This document shows positions 9,659 through 19,549 of a stretch of DNA of 64,000 nt, piece after piece. The position numbers were made by a program, and so were the translations under genes. How positions within the stretch are numbered: position 1 is the stretch's first letter; every line of letters begins with the position of its first letter. The DNA is from an uncultured Gammaproteobacteria bacterium (lineage in GTDB: Bacteria; Pseudomonadota; Gammaproteobacteria; Coxiellales; Coxiellaceae). A model generated the notes under the pieces. The model was not told where the DNA came from. It made no database searches and saw only the letters and a list, made by a program, of their open reading frames with translations. The stretch spans positions 26,913-90,912 of the forward strand of contig CACHNP010000002.1 of the NCBI GenBank assembly GCA_902581285.1. Direction: 5' to 3'.

Positions 9659-10333
9659 TCATCCTATTATTTCTTTTTTTAGTTCATCAAGGTAAGCGAG
9701 CATAAATTGAGTTCGTTGATATGCCATTGTGATGCCTGTTTTAGTTTTAAATGTTGAGCGTAGTTTGATTAGCTTGGTGTAGAAATGATCTAGTGCGTAG
9801 GCTTTATCATTGAGTTCACGATCCTTTGCGAATGGGTCATTGTGTTCGTATATTAAATTATTGAATTTCCCTCCTAGGCTGAACGCACGAGCTATTCCTA
9901 TAGCACCAAGTGAGTCAAGTCTATCAGCGTCTTGGACAATCTCGGCCTCTAATGAGCTGGTTTGGATGTTCGCTGAATAGCTATGACTTTGAATACAATC
10001 TGTTATGGTTTGTAAGTGTTGATTTGGGTAACCCCACTGGCATAAAAGTTCATGCGCTTTAGTTGCCGATAGTTGTGATGCTTTAGTTCGGAGTTTCGAT
10101 CGCTTGTCTATAGGGACGCAGTCGTGCAGTAATACTGCCGGTATGATGATACTTAATTCACCGCCTTCTTTGTTTTGTATTGATAGCGCATTGATTAACA
10201 CTCTATCAATATGGTCTATTTGATGTGATGAATCAAAAGAGTGATTTATTTTTAACACATAGTCGCGAATTTTATTTTTCCACTCAATAAGTTTTGGTGG
10301 AATGCAGTGTAATAGTAATTCAGTATTATTCAT
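9659..10333 (-). CDS. HD-domain phosphohydrolase, YedJ-like
   Basis: A 224-residue HD-superfamily protein. The metal-site pattern is visible as H in DSSHQIDHIDRV, the HD pair in AVLLHDCV, and the distal Asp in IVQDADRLDSLGAIGIARAF. The DPFAKDRELNDKAYALDHFYTKL block matches E. coli YedJ closely. The family probably hydrolyses phosphorylated small molecules, but the substrate is not established. The ATG at 10333 has GAGG about 9 bases upstream and is preferred to a TTG at 10348. It converges with the SDR gene, 15 bases apart. Confidence 0.85.
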   Translation of the reverse strand: MNNTELLLHCIPPKLIEWKNKIRDYVLKINHSFDSSHQIDHIDRVLINALSIQNKEGGELSIIIPAVLLHDCVPIDKRSKLRTKASQLSATKAHELLCQWGYPNQHLQTITDCIQSHSYSANIQTSSLEAEIVQDADRLDSLGAIGIARAFSLGGKFNNLIYEHNDPFAKDRELNDKAYALDHFYTKLIKLRSTFKTKTGITMAYQRTQFMLAYLDELKKEIIG

Positions 10334-10459
10334 AATAAACAGCCTCAATGCACGTCTATCATAATTGTGAAATGCATCTTATTCAAGTGTTGATTTTTTA
10401 TCCGCGTGTTTTTGTTTCAGGTAAACTGCCAACTTAAATGAGTGTGCTATTTGAGTTTA

Positions 10460-13400
10460 TTAGAAAAATGAGTGATAAATTTCAGCTTGACTCGGGCTTC
10501 TGCGTAATTTGGTTGCGTCTTCACTGTGGAATTGTTGTGAGCTTTCAATTCCTGGGCTTTTTTGTGACTCTCTATGTAATTGAATCAAAGTGTACTTAAG
10601 GCAGCTTAGGTGGACATTGGGTATCTGGTTTGATGCTGTAGTAACTAGCCTAATAATATTGGACTGTTCACACAGTTTTGTCATCTCTGCAATGAGCATC
10701 CACTGATTGCTTTGAGTGATTAGAGTTTTGTTTTTTGGTGGTGTTATAGAGCTGTTAATTTGAATTAGCATGCGTGTTATCGTTGCTGCTACATCAGTTG
10801 AAGGTTGTTTTGTTGATAAGGTTTTATGAATTGTGCTAAATATCATGGCATAGTTTGAAATAATAATATTTATGTCGGTCATGTACGCTGGATTAGCATT
10901 GTTTTTATTAATTAATGATATCAGGTCATTGGTGAATTCACTTACTTTTCTATGAAATTCTTCGTCCAGGTCAATGCCATGTTCGTTATCATACATGGTG
11001 GCATAAATAAAGGGTATCTGCCATTGAGACTTTGGGGTGAAATCGCGTTTTTTTGTGCTAAGATTCTGTATATGTAAATTGAGATCTGAAAATAAGACTT
11101 CTGATGCTAATGAGATTTGACTTTTGATATTCTCCGCAGTGAGGGTTTCATTAACGGTGTCTTTTAAAGAGTCGTTGATAATTTTTGTTAACATACTAAT
11201 TTTATTATTGCAGAGAATGAAGTTCGGATGTTTTGTGCAGAAAGTATCAAATGCTTCTAGCCAAGATAATTCTTCATTTTGTTTCATAGTAGGTATCATT
11301 GACAAAAGTATGTTTTTTGATATTTCTTGAATTCTTGGTTCTGTTTTATATAAGGCGACTGTTGCTTGCGTGGTTGATTTACTATCGGGTGTGTTGTTGA
11401 GTAGGATTTTTCTTATTACATTGTCTATTCCTACTTGCGTTATATCATTTAGTGTTTTAACGATGTTAAATCGAGGTAGCTCCTTCATGATTTCTTTTGA
11501 TAAAATAAGGTCGGCAATAATTGATTGAAGATACGTTGGCAGATTGCTGGTGCTTGATTCTGCTTTTTGTTTTGGTTTTATTTTCTTATTAAGTTCATAT
11601 GAAATCAGGTTAAGAATAGCATAGGTTTGTATTAGGTCATTTCTGTCTTTATCGCCTTTCTTTAAATGGTTTTGAGACAGTGTATCGAGAATTGCTTTTT
11701 TTAATTTCGCTTCGTTTTTTTGGTGCGACGGATTATCTTTTCTTATTTGGCTTAGAAATAATACAATAAGAGCTTCTTTGTCTATTCCAATTGAATTTAA
11801 AGTAATTTTGTATGATATGGCCTTGTTCGTATCTTTTAATGAGTCAGTGATTTCGTTAAATAGCGACTGAATAAAATAATTCTGTACTTTTAGCCAAAAT
11901 GAAGAAGTTGGATTTGAGAAGATATTTAGCTTGATTAAGTTTGGTTGTAATTCGAGCATGTCAGTTAATTCAATTAGGCATGACATCCAATTAGGTGGTG
12001 TTATCTCCGCTGGAACTCTTATGTGACTATTGTTAATTAACAAATTCATTATTATTTTGTAGGTTAAGGTAGAGCTAGCTGAAGGGGACTTGGTAAAAGT
12101 TAAAAGGTTAAATGATAAAGATTTAATGAACTTGTCGATGTTTTTATTCATCAAGTTGAACAAGGTGTCTTCTGTGAAGTAATCATGAACCGTACTTTTG
12201 ATTTCTCTTAATGAAAGTTTGGGGTTAATGTATTTAAACCAGAATAAATGATCTTGTTTGTCTTCATATGAGAGATCTATTTGATTTTCTATGTGTTTAT
12301 ATTTTAGTGTAATTAGTTCATAGATCGAGTCGGTTAATGGGTGAGGGTCATTAATGAATAAATGCTGTGAATCAGGTGTTTTAATATTAAGCATAAATAG
12401 TAGAATGTGTAGAGTTTGGTTTGATGTGTTTCTGTTGACCATTAGTTTAACTCTTGATAAAAAATCCATTAGAATGCTCGTCTTCATTTTTATTTCTTCA
12501 TCGAGAAGTTGTTGATGAAAAAATGATTCTTGGTGATTGATCCATAAATGACTTAATGAGTCTAAGAATTGAATAATTTTATTCCAATATGCTGTTTTTT
12601 TATATTGTCTTTTTGTGTTTTTTAAGTCTTCATACTTTATTATTGTCTGAATAACTTCTCTCGTATCTGCGGAGGATTCTGTTAGTAGAAAGAGGTAGAA
12701 TTCAGCCAGTAAAAGTTTTAAATCATTGACCGTATTTTTTTTTATTATATTTATTATAGCAGTCTCTTTTAGACCGATTGTCTGAATGGTCATTAAGTTA
12801 GGTAGGCTCGCTGTTTGGGTTAGTAAAATGGTCAGAGCATGCGGATAGAGAGCGCTGCTTGTTTTTGCTTTTAATGTTTTTTTTATGCAGTGCATGCTGG
12901 TTGCTGAATCAAGCCTATCGTCCATGTTAACCCAGCACCAGATTGAGTTTAGTAATTTTGTCTTTTCATCTATATTTTTTTCAGTTAATTTGTATTGTAT
13001 TGGATTGTCAGTGTTGTTTAATATGTCTAGTGCTATATTTGCTTCTTCAGATAAATACAGTAAGCAGCAATATATTCGAATAATGATTTTACTAACTAGT
13101 TCATTGTTGGCACGATTTCTTTTTGTGTTTAATTTTCTCCCATAGGATTTTAAAATTGAGCTAAGATCATATATTGATTTTTTATCTCTTGTTGAACAAT
13201 ACGACAATAGGTCTTTTTGTAAATTTTTTCTTAGTTCTTTGTTGTCAGTCATATTTTCACTGGGGATAAATATTTGCGTCAAATGGATATACAGTTCTTT
13301 ATATATAAAGTTGTCGTTTCTGGATACGCGATACATCCAAGGATTGGCTGTATTTTGTTTTTTTGATTTTCTGCAGCTTTCTTTAATCTTTCGTACTAGG

Positions 13401-13852
13401 AGTTGATGTACTTCATACCAGTTTTTTTTTGAATTTTTGACATAAAGGTCAAACATGTCATACATGCCTTGATGCCAATGCCTATTGCTGTGGATGAGGT
13501 GTTTTCTTTGGAGTAGAACATGTCTGTTACTGAGTTGTTGTAACTTTGTTGATTCCTTCGAATAAATAGTTTTTGCTGAGTGATTGCTTTTACCTTCTGA
13601 TAATAGGGTGATTTTTCTTATAAATACTTCGTCGTGATTCTGTATGGCTTTTTTAATTTGGTTATCTATTTCGCCTTCTTCCTGACTGGTTAAAGCTGAG
13701 AGTGTTTCGTGAAAAGGTGATATAAGTGTTCTTAAATTAGATTGTATGCGGTTTTTTATTTCACTCGGAGATTGTTGGATTTGTTTAGGTTTTCTTGGCT
13801 GTTTTATGCTCACCTTCTTTTTACTTTTATACACCTTTGACCCTCTTTGCAC
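10460..13852 (-). CDS. large protein of unknown function (about 1130 residues)
   Basis: I do not recognise a family. The N-terminal 30 residues are very basic (KSKKKVSIKQPRKPKQ). The rest is rich in Lys, Asn, Ile, Leu and Ser and looks mostly helical, without signal peptide or membrane segment. The start is uncertain: GTG at 13852, or GTG at 13834, which has AGAGGG 7 bases upstream. The gene is more AT-rich than the housekeeping genes around it and is followed upstream by two ankyrin-repeat genes on the same strand. Large, soluble, Lys/Asn-rich proteins of this kind are common among effector candidates of intracellular gammaproteobacteria; that role is inference only. Confidence 0.75.
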   Translation of the reverse strand: MQRGSKVYKSKKKVSIKQPRKPKQIQQSPSEIKNRIQSNLRTLISPFHETLSALTSQEEGEIDNQIKKAIQNHDEVFIRKITLLSEGKSNHSAKTIYSKESTKLQQLSNRHVLLQRKHLIHSNRHWHQGMYDMFDLYVKNSKKNWYEVHQLLVRKIKESCRKSKKQNTANPWMYRVSRNDNFIYKELYIHLTQIFIPSENMTDNKELRKNLQKDLLSYCSTRDKKSIYDLSSILKSYGRKLNTKRNRANNELVSKIIIRIYCCLLYLSEEANIALDILNNTDNPIQYKLTEKNIDEKTKLLNSIWCWVNMDDRLDSATSMHCIKKTLKAKTSSALYPHALTILLTQTASLPNLMTIQTIGLKETAIINIIKKNTVNDLKLLLAEFYLFLLTESSADTREVIQTIIKYEDLKNTKRQYKKTAYWNKIIQFLDSLSHLWINHQESFFHQQLLDEEIKMKTSILMDFLSRVKLMVNRNTSNQTLHILLFMLNIKTPDSQHLFINDPHPLTDSIYELITLKYKHIENQIDLSYEDKQDHLFWFKYINPKLSLREIKSTVHDYFTEDTLFNLMNKNIDKFIKSLSFNLLTFTKSPSASSTLTYKIIMNLLINNSHIRVPAEITPPNWMSCLIELTDMLELQPNLIKLNIFSNPTSSFWLKVQNYFIQSLFNEITDSLKDTNKAISYKITLNSIGIDKEALIVLFLSQIRKDNPSHQKNEAKLKKAILDTLSQNHLKKGDKDRNDLIQTYAILNLISYELNKKIKPKQKAESSTSNLPTYLQSIIADLILSKEIMKELPRFNIVKTLNDITQVGIDNVIRKILLNNTPDSKSTTQATVALYKTEPRIQEISKNILLSMIPTMKQNEELSWLEAFDTFCTKHPNFILCNNKISMLTKIINDSLKDTVNETLTAENIKSQISLASEVLFSDLNLHIQNLSTKKRDFTPKSQWQIPFIYATMYDNEHGIDLDEEFHRKVSEFTNDLISLINKNNANPAYMTDINIIISNYAMIFSTIHKTLSTKQPSTDVAATITRMLIQINSSITPPKNKTLITQSNQWMLIAEMTKLCEQSNIIRLVTTASNQIPNVHLSCLKYTLIQLHRESQKSPGIESSQQFHSEDATKLRRSPSQAEIYHSFF

Positions 13853-14149
13853 CTAATCCATAAATCTGCGTAAAAAAGTCTCATTATATAGCATACTCGC
13901 TAAAAGTTGAGTTAAGTAAGCATTAAATTTTTTTATTGATTTAAACTAAAAGTAATAAAGTGGAAAATTAGTTTAGCTTAATAATAAATTAAAAATTTAT
14001 CATTCTTGATTTATTATATAACGACTCTTGGTGGTAAGGTCTTCTGGTTGTTTTTGTAAGTTATTGTTTATGACTAAATTTATTTGTCGTTAAATTCAAT
14101 TTGTTGAGAGGGGTGATCGTAATCATGTATTAGATTTTTCTCTCTTGGT
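13853..14149. other. AT-rich intergenic region
   Basis: About 300 bases between the ankyrin gene and the 1130-residue gene. It consists largely of A/T runs with no open frame and no clear hairpin terminator. It presumably carries the promoter of the large gene, but I cannot single one out. Confidence 0.4.
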
Positions 14150-15280
14150 TTATATTTTTAGCCAAAGAGTGGTTGACTTATTCTTCTCCTGATTTTGATT
14201 TTGATTTTGATTTTGATTTTGATTTTTTTTGTGTCTGTATGCGTAAAGACTCTCTACTGATCCCTGTTTTCTGTAGAGGGTTACAATTATATCACACGAT
14301 AATGCATCAATTTCGTCTCTGGTTAAGTGGGATAAGCCCAATTGATTGATAATGATATCGATTGGCGTCTGATTCTGAGAATTGGTTACCTGGAATAAGC
14401 CTTGATTGTTTTTATATAAGTAACTCAGGATAGAAAAGCTGCTAGCCAAGTCTACTGACGCTGCATCAAATGCAATATTGAAAAGTGGATTGGCTGGATT
14501 CAAGTAGAGGTTATTTTTATTTTCAATGACAGAGAGCAAATAAAAAAAAGCCTCATTGTTGCCGTGAATAAGGCTGATGTGGAGTGGGTCTTTGTTTAGT
14601 GAATTTTTCTTTGTTAGCTTCTTTTTGAAATGCTTGTTTATAAAAGCCAGCATTTGTACATTATTTTTATAGGCGGCCATATGTGCGATTGATTCTTGAT
14701 TATCATTCTTTTGGTGTAAAGCCAATTGATTATTTAGTTTGTTTATTCGATTAAGAATATTCGATTTTCCGTAGTAAAATGCAAGTAGTGTTGCAGTGCT
14801 TCCGTGAAGCTCTTGTGGTGTATATTCTGATTTCTTTATTTTGTAGAGTAGTAATTGTTCGTTTTTTTTATACAAAAATTTGAAGCATTGAGATGCCCCT
14901 AAACGAACTGCATGATGAAGTCGATAAAAACCAGTTTCATCGGGTTGGTCGTCATTGATGCTGTTATATAATGCCTCAGCCACATGTATATTATCATGTA
15001 CAAGAGCTAATGTGAAAAAATCGATGTTTTTATTTCCCTTTTTGTTTGTAGGTGGCGATATTTTTCCTCTGGTTTTATTCCATACGTTTAACCATTGGTT
15101 TAGAAATTCCTTTTGGATGGTGGGTTTCCAGCTGAGAATGGTGTTCATGTCAAATGAGATTGCTGTGTGGAATGATTTAAAAAAATCATCTAAGGCTGTA
15201 CTTCTCATTCTTTTTTTTTCTCTGGGTACTCTAAAATAGTTTGTGCTAGCCGTTAATGCAGTTTTTTCTAAATTTCGCAT
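14150..15280 (-). CDS. ankyrin-repeat protein A with (Asn-Gln)n tail
   Basis: A 376-residue soluble protein. Degenerate ankyrin repeats span about residues 85-310: TGFYRLHHAVRLGASQCFKFL, QESIAHMAAYKNNVQMLAFI, KDPLHISLIHGNNEAFFYLL. The C-terminus carries an NQ repeat followed by KNKSTTLWLKI. It is a diverged paralogue of the ankyrin gene just upstream: both have an N-terminal segment ending near a VWxN motif and a related C-terminal block (TPIDIIINQLGLSHL here, TPFERTLAHLGYANQ there). The two genes are 21 bases apart and probably form an operon. Ankyrin proteins in intracellular bacteria often bind host proteins; no target can be read from sequence. Confidence 0.85.
   Translation of the reverse strand: MRNLEKTALTASTNYFRVPREKKRMRSTALDDFFKSFHTAISFDMNTILSWKPTIQKEFLNQWLNVWNKTRGKISPPTNKKGNKNIDFFTLALVHDNIHVAEALYNSINDDQPDETGFYRLHHAVRLGASQCFKFLYKKNEQLLLYKIKKSEYTPQELHGSTATLLAFYYGKSNILNRINKLNNQLALHQKNDNQESIAHMAAYKNNVQMLAFINKHFKKKLTKKNSLNKDPLHISLIHGNNEAFFYLLSVIENKNNLYLNPANPLFNIAFDAASVDLASSFSILSYLYKNNQGLFQVTNSQNQTPIDIIINQLGLSHLTRDEIDALSCDIIVTLYRKQGSVESLYAYRHKKNQNQNQNQNQNQEKNKSTTLWLKI
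14191..14226 (+). repeat. hexanucleotide tandem repeat, six copies of GATTTT
   Basis: Six perfect tandem GATTTT units, followed by further T. On the minus strand they encode alternating Asn-Gln near the C-terminus of ankyrin protein A. Because the unit is six bases, copy-number change would alter tail length without shifting the frame. Confidence 0.9.
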
Positions 15281-15301
15281 GGTGTTGTTACTTTTTTTTA
15301 G

Positions 15302-16516
15302 TTAGATTTGGATGCCGCTAAACGGTACTTGTGGTTGAGACGCGGTGGACGATATAAAAGTTTCTCTTAACTCAGAAGTTAAAGTATCAAATGACCCAAT
15401 ATTTTGCATTAAAAAACCTTCTAGTGTTCCCTTGAGTTTATGTGCGATTTCGTTTGGTTGGTTTGCATAACCTAGGTGTGCTAGCGTCCTTTCAAATGGC
15501 GTCAATCCATGACTGTCTTTCGCAGTAAAAATTCCTTTGTCTCGATAGTGTTTGTAGAGACATCTTAGACACGCTATATGACACATGATGAAGGATGCAG
15601 ATTGTGTTAGATAAAAAGCGATATTTTTGTTCTCATTCTTTGTGTTTAAGTACTCAGTTTGACTCGTCTTATCTGTCATTGATTTGTGCAAATCGCTTTT
15701 GCTTTTTTTTATCGTTAAAAAAGCAATGAATGCAGGTATGTTGTTTTTTTCAATTGCAGTTTCAATTGGTTTTTTCTCTTTGTGAATGTCATCAAATAGG
15801 GCGGCTCTATCTAATCTCCATAAGAGGTTGAAAGTGTGTTTATCCATGCAATCAGCAAGCATGTGTGCAATTGGTTTGCTATCTGGGTTTGTTTTACTTA
15901 TAAAGCATTTTGGTTGAATTTTTTCTAGGTAGTCCATGATGTTATGCTGCCTATATTGTACAGCGACATGTACTACCTTTCCGTTGTGTATTGGTGATGA
16001 GGGAAGATTAACTTTTTTTTGTAGTGATCTTTGGTCAAACTCCCTTATTGTTTTTAGCGTTTCTACATGACCATATTTTGCTGCTAGATGCGCTATGTTG
16101 AGGCCGTCACTGCTGAGTAAGTTAAGTTGACGTATTTCATTGATTGAACCATGTTCTCGAAACGCATTGAGCGCTCTTTCAAACAAGTGCTTTATAAGTT
16201 GATGTTGATTCAATTTTATTGCAAGCTGAATAAACTCTGTAAGTGTGTTATTAAGGCGGGGTTCTTTTGGTATTTTTGTTGTGCTGGGTGATTCTTTGCT
16301 GTTGTTTATCCAGACATTATAAAAATACACTTGTTCATCTTTATTGAGTTTTTTTATTTCGTTGAATGTCAACGCTCTTGATAGTATGGATTGATTAAAA
16401 CGTCCTGGCCTATTTTCTGTTAATTGCGATTCTGCTTGTTTTAGTAAGTAATAGTTAAACCCTTTTAGGGTGAATTTGTATTTTTTAACTTTTTCTGGCT
16501 GACTGATTTTGGGCAT
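15302..16516 (-). CDS. ankyrin-repeat protein B
   Basis: A 404-residue soluble protein counted from the ATG at 16516, which has CAAGGA upstream; an upstream extension to 16558 is less likely. The clearest ankyrin repeat is DGLNIAHLAAKYGHVETLK near residue 140, with weaker repeats at HNGKVVHVAVQYRQHNIMDYL and SKPIAHMLADCMDKHTFNLL. The C-terminal region (about 330-400) resembles that of ankyrin protein A, as does the spacing of the N-terminal region, so the two are tandem paralogues. No signal peptide. A type IV effector role is possible but unproven. Confidence 0.85.
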   Translation of the reverse strand: MPKISQPEKVKKYKFTLKGFNYYLLKQAESQLTENRPGRFNQSILSRALTFNEIKKLNKDEQVYFYNVWINNSKESPSTTKIPKEPRLNNTLTEFIQLAIKLNQHQLIKHLFERALNAFREHGSINEIRQLNLLSSDGLNIAHLAAKYGHVETLKTIREFDQRSLQKKVNLPSSPIHNGKVVHVAVQYRQHNIMDYLEKIQPKCFISKTNPDSKPIAHMLADCMDKHTFNLLWRLDRAALFDDIHKEKKPIETAIEKNNIPAFIAFLTIKKSKSDLHKSMTDKTSQTEYLNTKNENKNIAFYLTQSASFIMCHIACLRCLYKHYRDKGIFTAKDSHGLTPFERTLAHLGYANQPNEIAHKLKGTLEGFLMQNIGSFDTLTSELRETFISSTASQPQVPFSGIQI

Positions 16517-16675
16517 CTTCGTCCTTGTTTTTTTTTGTTTTATCTGAATTATTATCAAGCTAACATAGGCTGGTTAAAATAACCAGCTATTTAAAATAGG
16601 GTGATTCTTCAAGTTCTAGATTTAACTTTTTTTTAATGAATGGTGTTTTTAATGGTTCACGCTGATGATAAGGTT

Positions 16676-16709
16676 CAGCAGACACTTTCTCACTGGTTGG
16701 TGTCTGCTG
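16676..16709. terminator. perfect 10-bp hairpin downstream of rne
   Basis: CAGCAGACAC and GTGTCTGCTG form a perfect 10-bp stem with a 14-base loop, 25 bases past the rne stop. On the rne (minus) strand it is not followed by a T run. On the plus strand TTTAATTTTT follows, but no gene lies upstream on that strand. It could be a 3'-end stabilising hairpin. Confidence 0.45.
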
Positions 16710-16733
16710 TTTAATTTTTGCTTGTAAAGAATG

Positions 16734-19178
16734 CTATGACTCTTTGGTTTCTTTCTTTTGAGTCTCTTTTTGAGTTTTTACTTGCTGAAGTGCTTGACTG
16801 TCCCCTGTTTTATTTCTTCTTATGTAAGATGAGGCGGGGGTTCCCGTGTGTGTCTTTTTTTCTGAGGATGGGGTGCTTTCTTTAGTTGCCAAAGGCTGGC
16901 TTGACGCTTTTGGTTCATTGGCAGCCTTGTTAGTGAGCGGTGTTTTTTCCTCTGTTCGTGGCTTGGTCGAAGTGGCCTGCGGTTTTTCTTCTTGTGTCTT
17001 TTTTGGGGTCTTTTTGTCGTTATCTGAGGCTTTCTTTGTTTTCTCAGCTGATTTTATGTTTTTTTCAATTGGCTGTTTTTTTTGATGAGATTGATTTTTG
17101 TTTCTCTGTTGGCCTCTATTACTTCTTTTTGGTGTAGATTGTGCAATGTTACCGTTCGCATCCGCTCTGGTTGCTTGTTTTTCTCTGTAGTAATCTTCGC
17201 TGTTCCCGTCAATGTCTTTTTTATTTTGCTTTACTTTGTTGCCATCTACCTCTTTCTTGTTTGGGGACTTTGTTCTTGTATTTGGTTTAGGCTTCGTTGT
17301 TCTATTTGCTCTTGGCTGAGCTTTGTTTGATTGACTTCTCCTGTCATCGCTATTCTTTTTGGGTTGACTTGGTCTCGATGATTTATTTGAATTTGATCTA
17401 CTGGTTCTTCTTTGATTGTTTGTGTCTGTGCCACGAGTATGCTGTGTTCTTCTTTGGTTTGTTTTTGTTGGAGCTGTGAGGTTTTGCTTTGTATCATGAT
17501 TGACGCCTAAAATTGCTTCTTTGATACGCTTGATCAAGCTGGGTTCATTTGCTTTTGGTCTTGGTCGAGGTTTGTTTAAGTCTTCTTTTAAATACTGATT
17601 AACAGCAGGTTCTTCTTCCATGGCTGGGCTGCGGTTTTTTTTCGTGTACTCTGTGCGTGGGGTTTTTATTTTCTTGTAGCTTGGAGTTTGAGTTGATTTG
17701 TTGTCTTGTTTAACTATTTTGATCTCAAAATTGGGAGAGAACATGTGTGGGTTCGGAAGCAGTATCACATCAGTTTCGTCTCTTGTTTGTATTTTATTAA
17801 ATTGTTCTCTGTGCTCATTTAGTAAATACGTTGCAACGTCTAACGGGAGTTGCAGTTGCAGTGTTGCACCACCTGTTCTGATACTTTTTTCCTCTAGAGA
17901 GCGTAATATAGCTAAGCTGGTGGATTCAATGCTTCGAACACTGCCGCGGCCTTTGCATCGTGGGCAGGTTATTTGAGTGCTTTTGGTGAGTGAAGCAGAT
18001 AATCTCTGTCTGGACATTTCCATCAATCCAAATTTTGAGATTCTACCAGTTTGAATTCTGGCTCGGTCAAATTTGAGAGCGTCTCTTAATGCGTCTTCTA
18101 CTTTTCTCTGGTTTGAATTTGATAGCATGTCTATAAAGTCGATAACAATAAGTCCACCGATATCGCGTATTCGGAGCTGTCGTGGGATCTCTCTAGCGGC
18201 TTCGATGTTAGTATTGAACGCGGTTTCTTCGATACTGCTGCCTTTCGTTGCTCGTGCCGAATTGATATCAATGGTTACTAGAGCCTCCGTGTGGTCGATA
18301 ACGATTGAGCCTCCAGACTTGAGTTTAACTTCCCCTGATACCGCCTGTTCAATTTGTTCTTCAATTTGGTATGCAGAGAATAATGGGATTGATTGGTTGT
18401 AGTGCTTTAGTTTTTTGATGAACTCAGGATTGATTTTTGTTAGATATTGTTTCGCTCTGTCATGCGTAGCGGAGTCATCTATGATGATCTGGTCAATGTC
18501 TGGTTTTAGGTGGTCTCTTATTGAACGTATCACAACATCGCTTTCTTTGTGTATGAGGTTGACTTGGCTTTGTGTGTCTGTTGCTGCTTGCTCAACCGCT
18601 TCCCAGTACTTAAGGAGGAGGTCTAGATCCCATTGGAGTTCTTCGAGGTTCTTTCCTACACCTGCAGTTCTTATGATGACGCTCATGCCATCAGGCGTAT
18701 CTAGTTGTTCAATAATCTCTCTTAGTTGTTCTCTGCTTTCCCCTTCAATACGTCGTGAAATGCCGCCTCCTTTGGGGTTTGTTGGCATCAGTACAAGATA
18801 GGATCCGGCAAGGCTGATGTAGGTAGTCAGTGCAGCACCTTTGTTACCACGTTCTTCTTTTTCCACTTGGACTAGAATTTCTTGATTGATTTTGAGTGCT
18901 TTTTTGATATCGATATCATTTATATCCGCATCTTGCTGGTTTAATAAATTCGTTCTTGCTATGTCTTTGATAGGCAAGAAACCGTGACGATCACTGCCAT
19001 AGTCCACAAAAACTGCTCCAAGACTTGGTTCTATGCTGGAGATTCTTCCTTTGTAAATATTGGCTTTCTTTTGGTTTTTGCCCGCTGGCTCAATGTTTAG
19101 ATCAATTAGTTGGTTGTTTTTGACTATTGCTACTCTCAGCTCGTCTTGCTGCGAGGCGTTTATTAGCATGTTATTCAT
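16734..19178 (-). CDS. rne: ribonuclease E
   Basis: Essential endonuclease for mRNA decay and rRNA/tRNA processing. The N-terminal half matches family members closely: start MNNMLINASQQDELRVAIV, an S1 domain from about residue 36 (KANIYKGRISSIEPSLGAVFVDYG), the catalytic Asp motifs VTIDINSARATKG and GLIVIDFIDM, and the zinc link CPRCKGRG near 400. From about residue 500 to 814 the protein is a disordered Lys/Gln/Thr/Pro-rich tail, shorter than in E. coli (1061 in total), where this region scaffolds the degradosome and binds RNA. It is divergent from rluC as in E. coli. Confidence 0.95.
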   Translation of the reverse strand: MNNMLINASQQDELRVAIVKNNQLIDLNIEPAGKNQKKANIYKGRISSIEPSLGAVFVDYGSDRHGFLPIKDIARTNLLNQQDADINDIDIKKALKINQEILVQVEKEERGNKGAALTTYISLAGSYLVLMPTNPKGGGISRRIEGESREQLREIIEQLDTPDGMSVIIRTAGVGKNLEELQWDLDLLLKYWEAVEQAATDTQSQVNLIHKESDVVIRSIRDHLKPDIDQIIIDDSATHDRAKQYLTKINPEFIKKLKHYNQSIPLFSAYQIEEQIEQAVSGEVKLKSGGSIVIDHTEALVTIDINSARATKGSSIEETAFNTNIEAAREIPRQLRIRDIGGLIVIDFIDMLSNSNQRKVEDALRDALKFDRARIQTGRISKFGLMEMSRQRLSASLTKSTQITCPRCKGRGSVRSIESTSLAILRSLEEKSIRTGGATLQLQLPLDVATYLLNEHREQFNKIQTRDETDVILLPNPHMFSPNFEIKIVKQDNKSTQTPSYKKIKTPRTEYTKKNRSPAMEEEPAVNQYLKEDLNKPRPRPKANEPSLIKRIKEAILGVNHDTKQNLTAPTKTNQRRTQHTRGTDTNNQRRTSRSNSNKSSRPSQPKKNSDDRRSQSNKAQPRANRTTKPKPNTRTKSPNKKEVDGNKVKQNKKDIDGNSEDYYREKQATRADANGNIAQSTPKRSNRGQQRNKNQSHQKKQPIEKNIKSAEKTKKASDNDKKTPKKTQEEKPQATSTKPRTEEKTPLTNKAANEPKASSQPLATKESTPSSEKKTHTGTPASSYIRRNKTGDSQALQQVKTQKETQKKETKES

Positions 19179-19549
19179 TTTGTTCGCCTTTTGTTCAGGC
19201 GCGTTATATCAAATTAGCTGTTATTTTAAAAATGTGTTTTTCAGGTTACCCTATGTGACTAATTTTAAAACTGCGTACTCGATGCTCTTTCAAGAGCGGT
19301 ATTCTGTATTGTTTGCTTATTTGTTAATTCGCGCATTGTTATTTGCTTCTTGTAGTTATTTTTATCAAAAATCTAAAGTCTTATGCGTTGCTTTACGATT
19401 TTGTTTAATTAGCTGAAATAACTATTAATTTTAAATCTATTGGTTAAAGAAAAACGTCTTTTTTTAACCGTACGCGCCTATAGTAACAGTAATTCACAAT
19501 TGCATCAACTCAAAACCGTCTGTAACATGCTTGCTCGATAGCGGTATTT
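19179..19549. promoter_or_regulatory. rne/rluC divergent regulatory region
   Basis: A 371-base gap holding both promoters. A small hairpin (GCTCTT/AAGAGC, 19284-19297) falls within the probable rne leader. A long A/T hairpin at 19442-19469 (GGTTAAA...TTTAACC, 13 bp with one mismatch) lies nearer rluC. E. coli rne has a long structured 5' UTR through which RNase E controls its own mRNA; the length here would allow the same, but I cannot align the elements. Confidence 0.4.

Noticed and set aside
17082..17497. Several frames opposite or within the rne tail
   Set aside because: They arise from the low-complexity Lys/Gln-rich coding sequence of the RNase E C-terminus.
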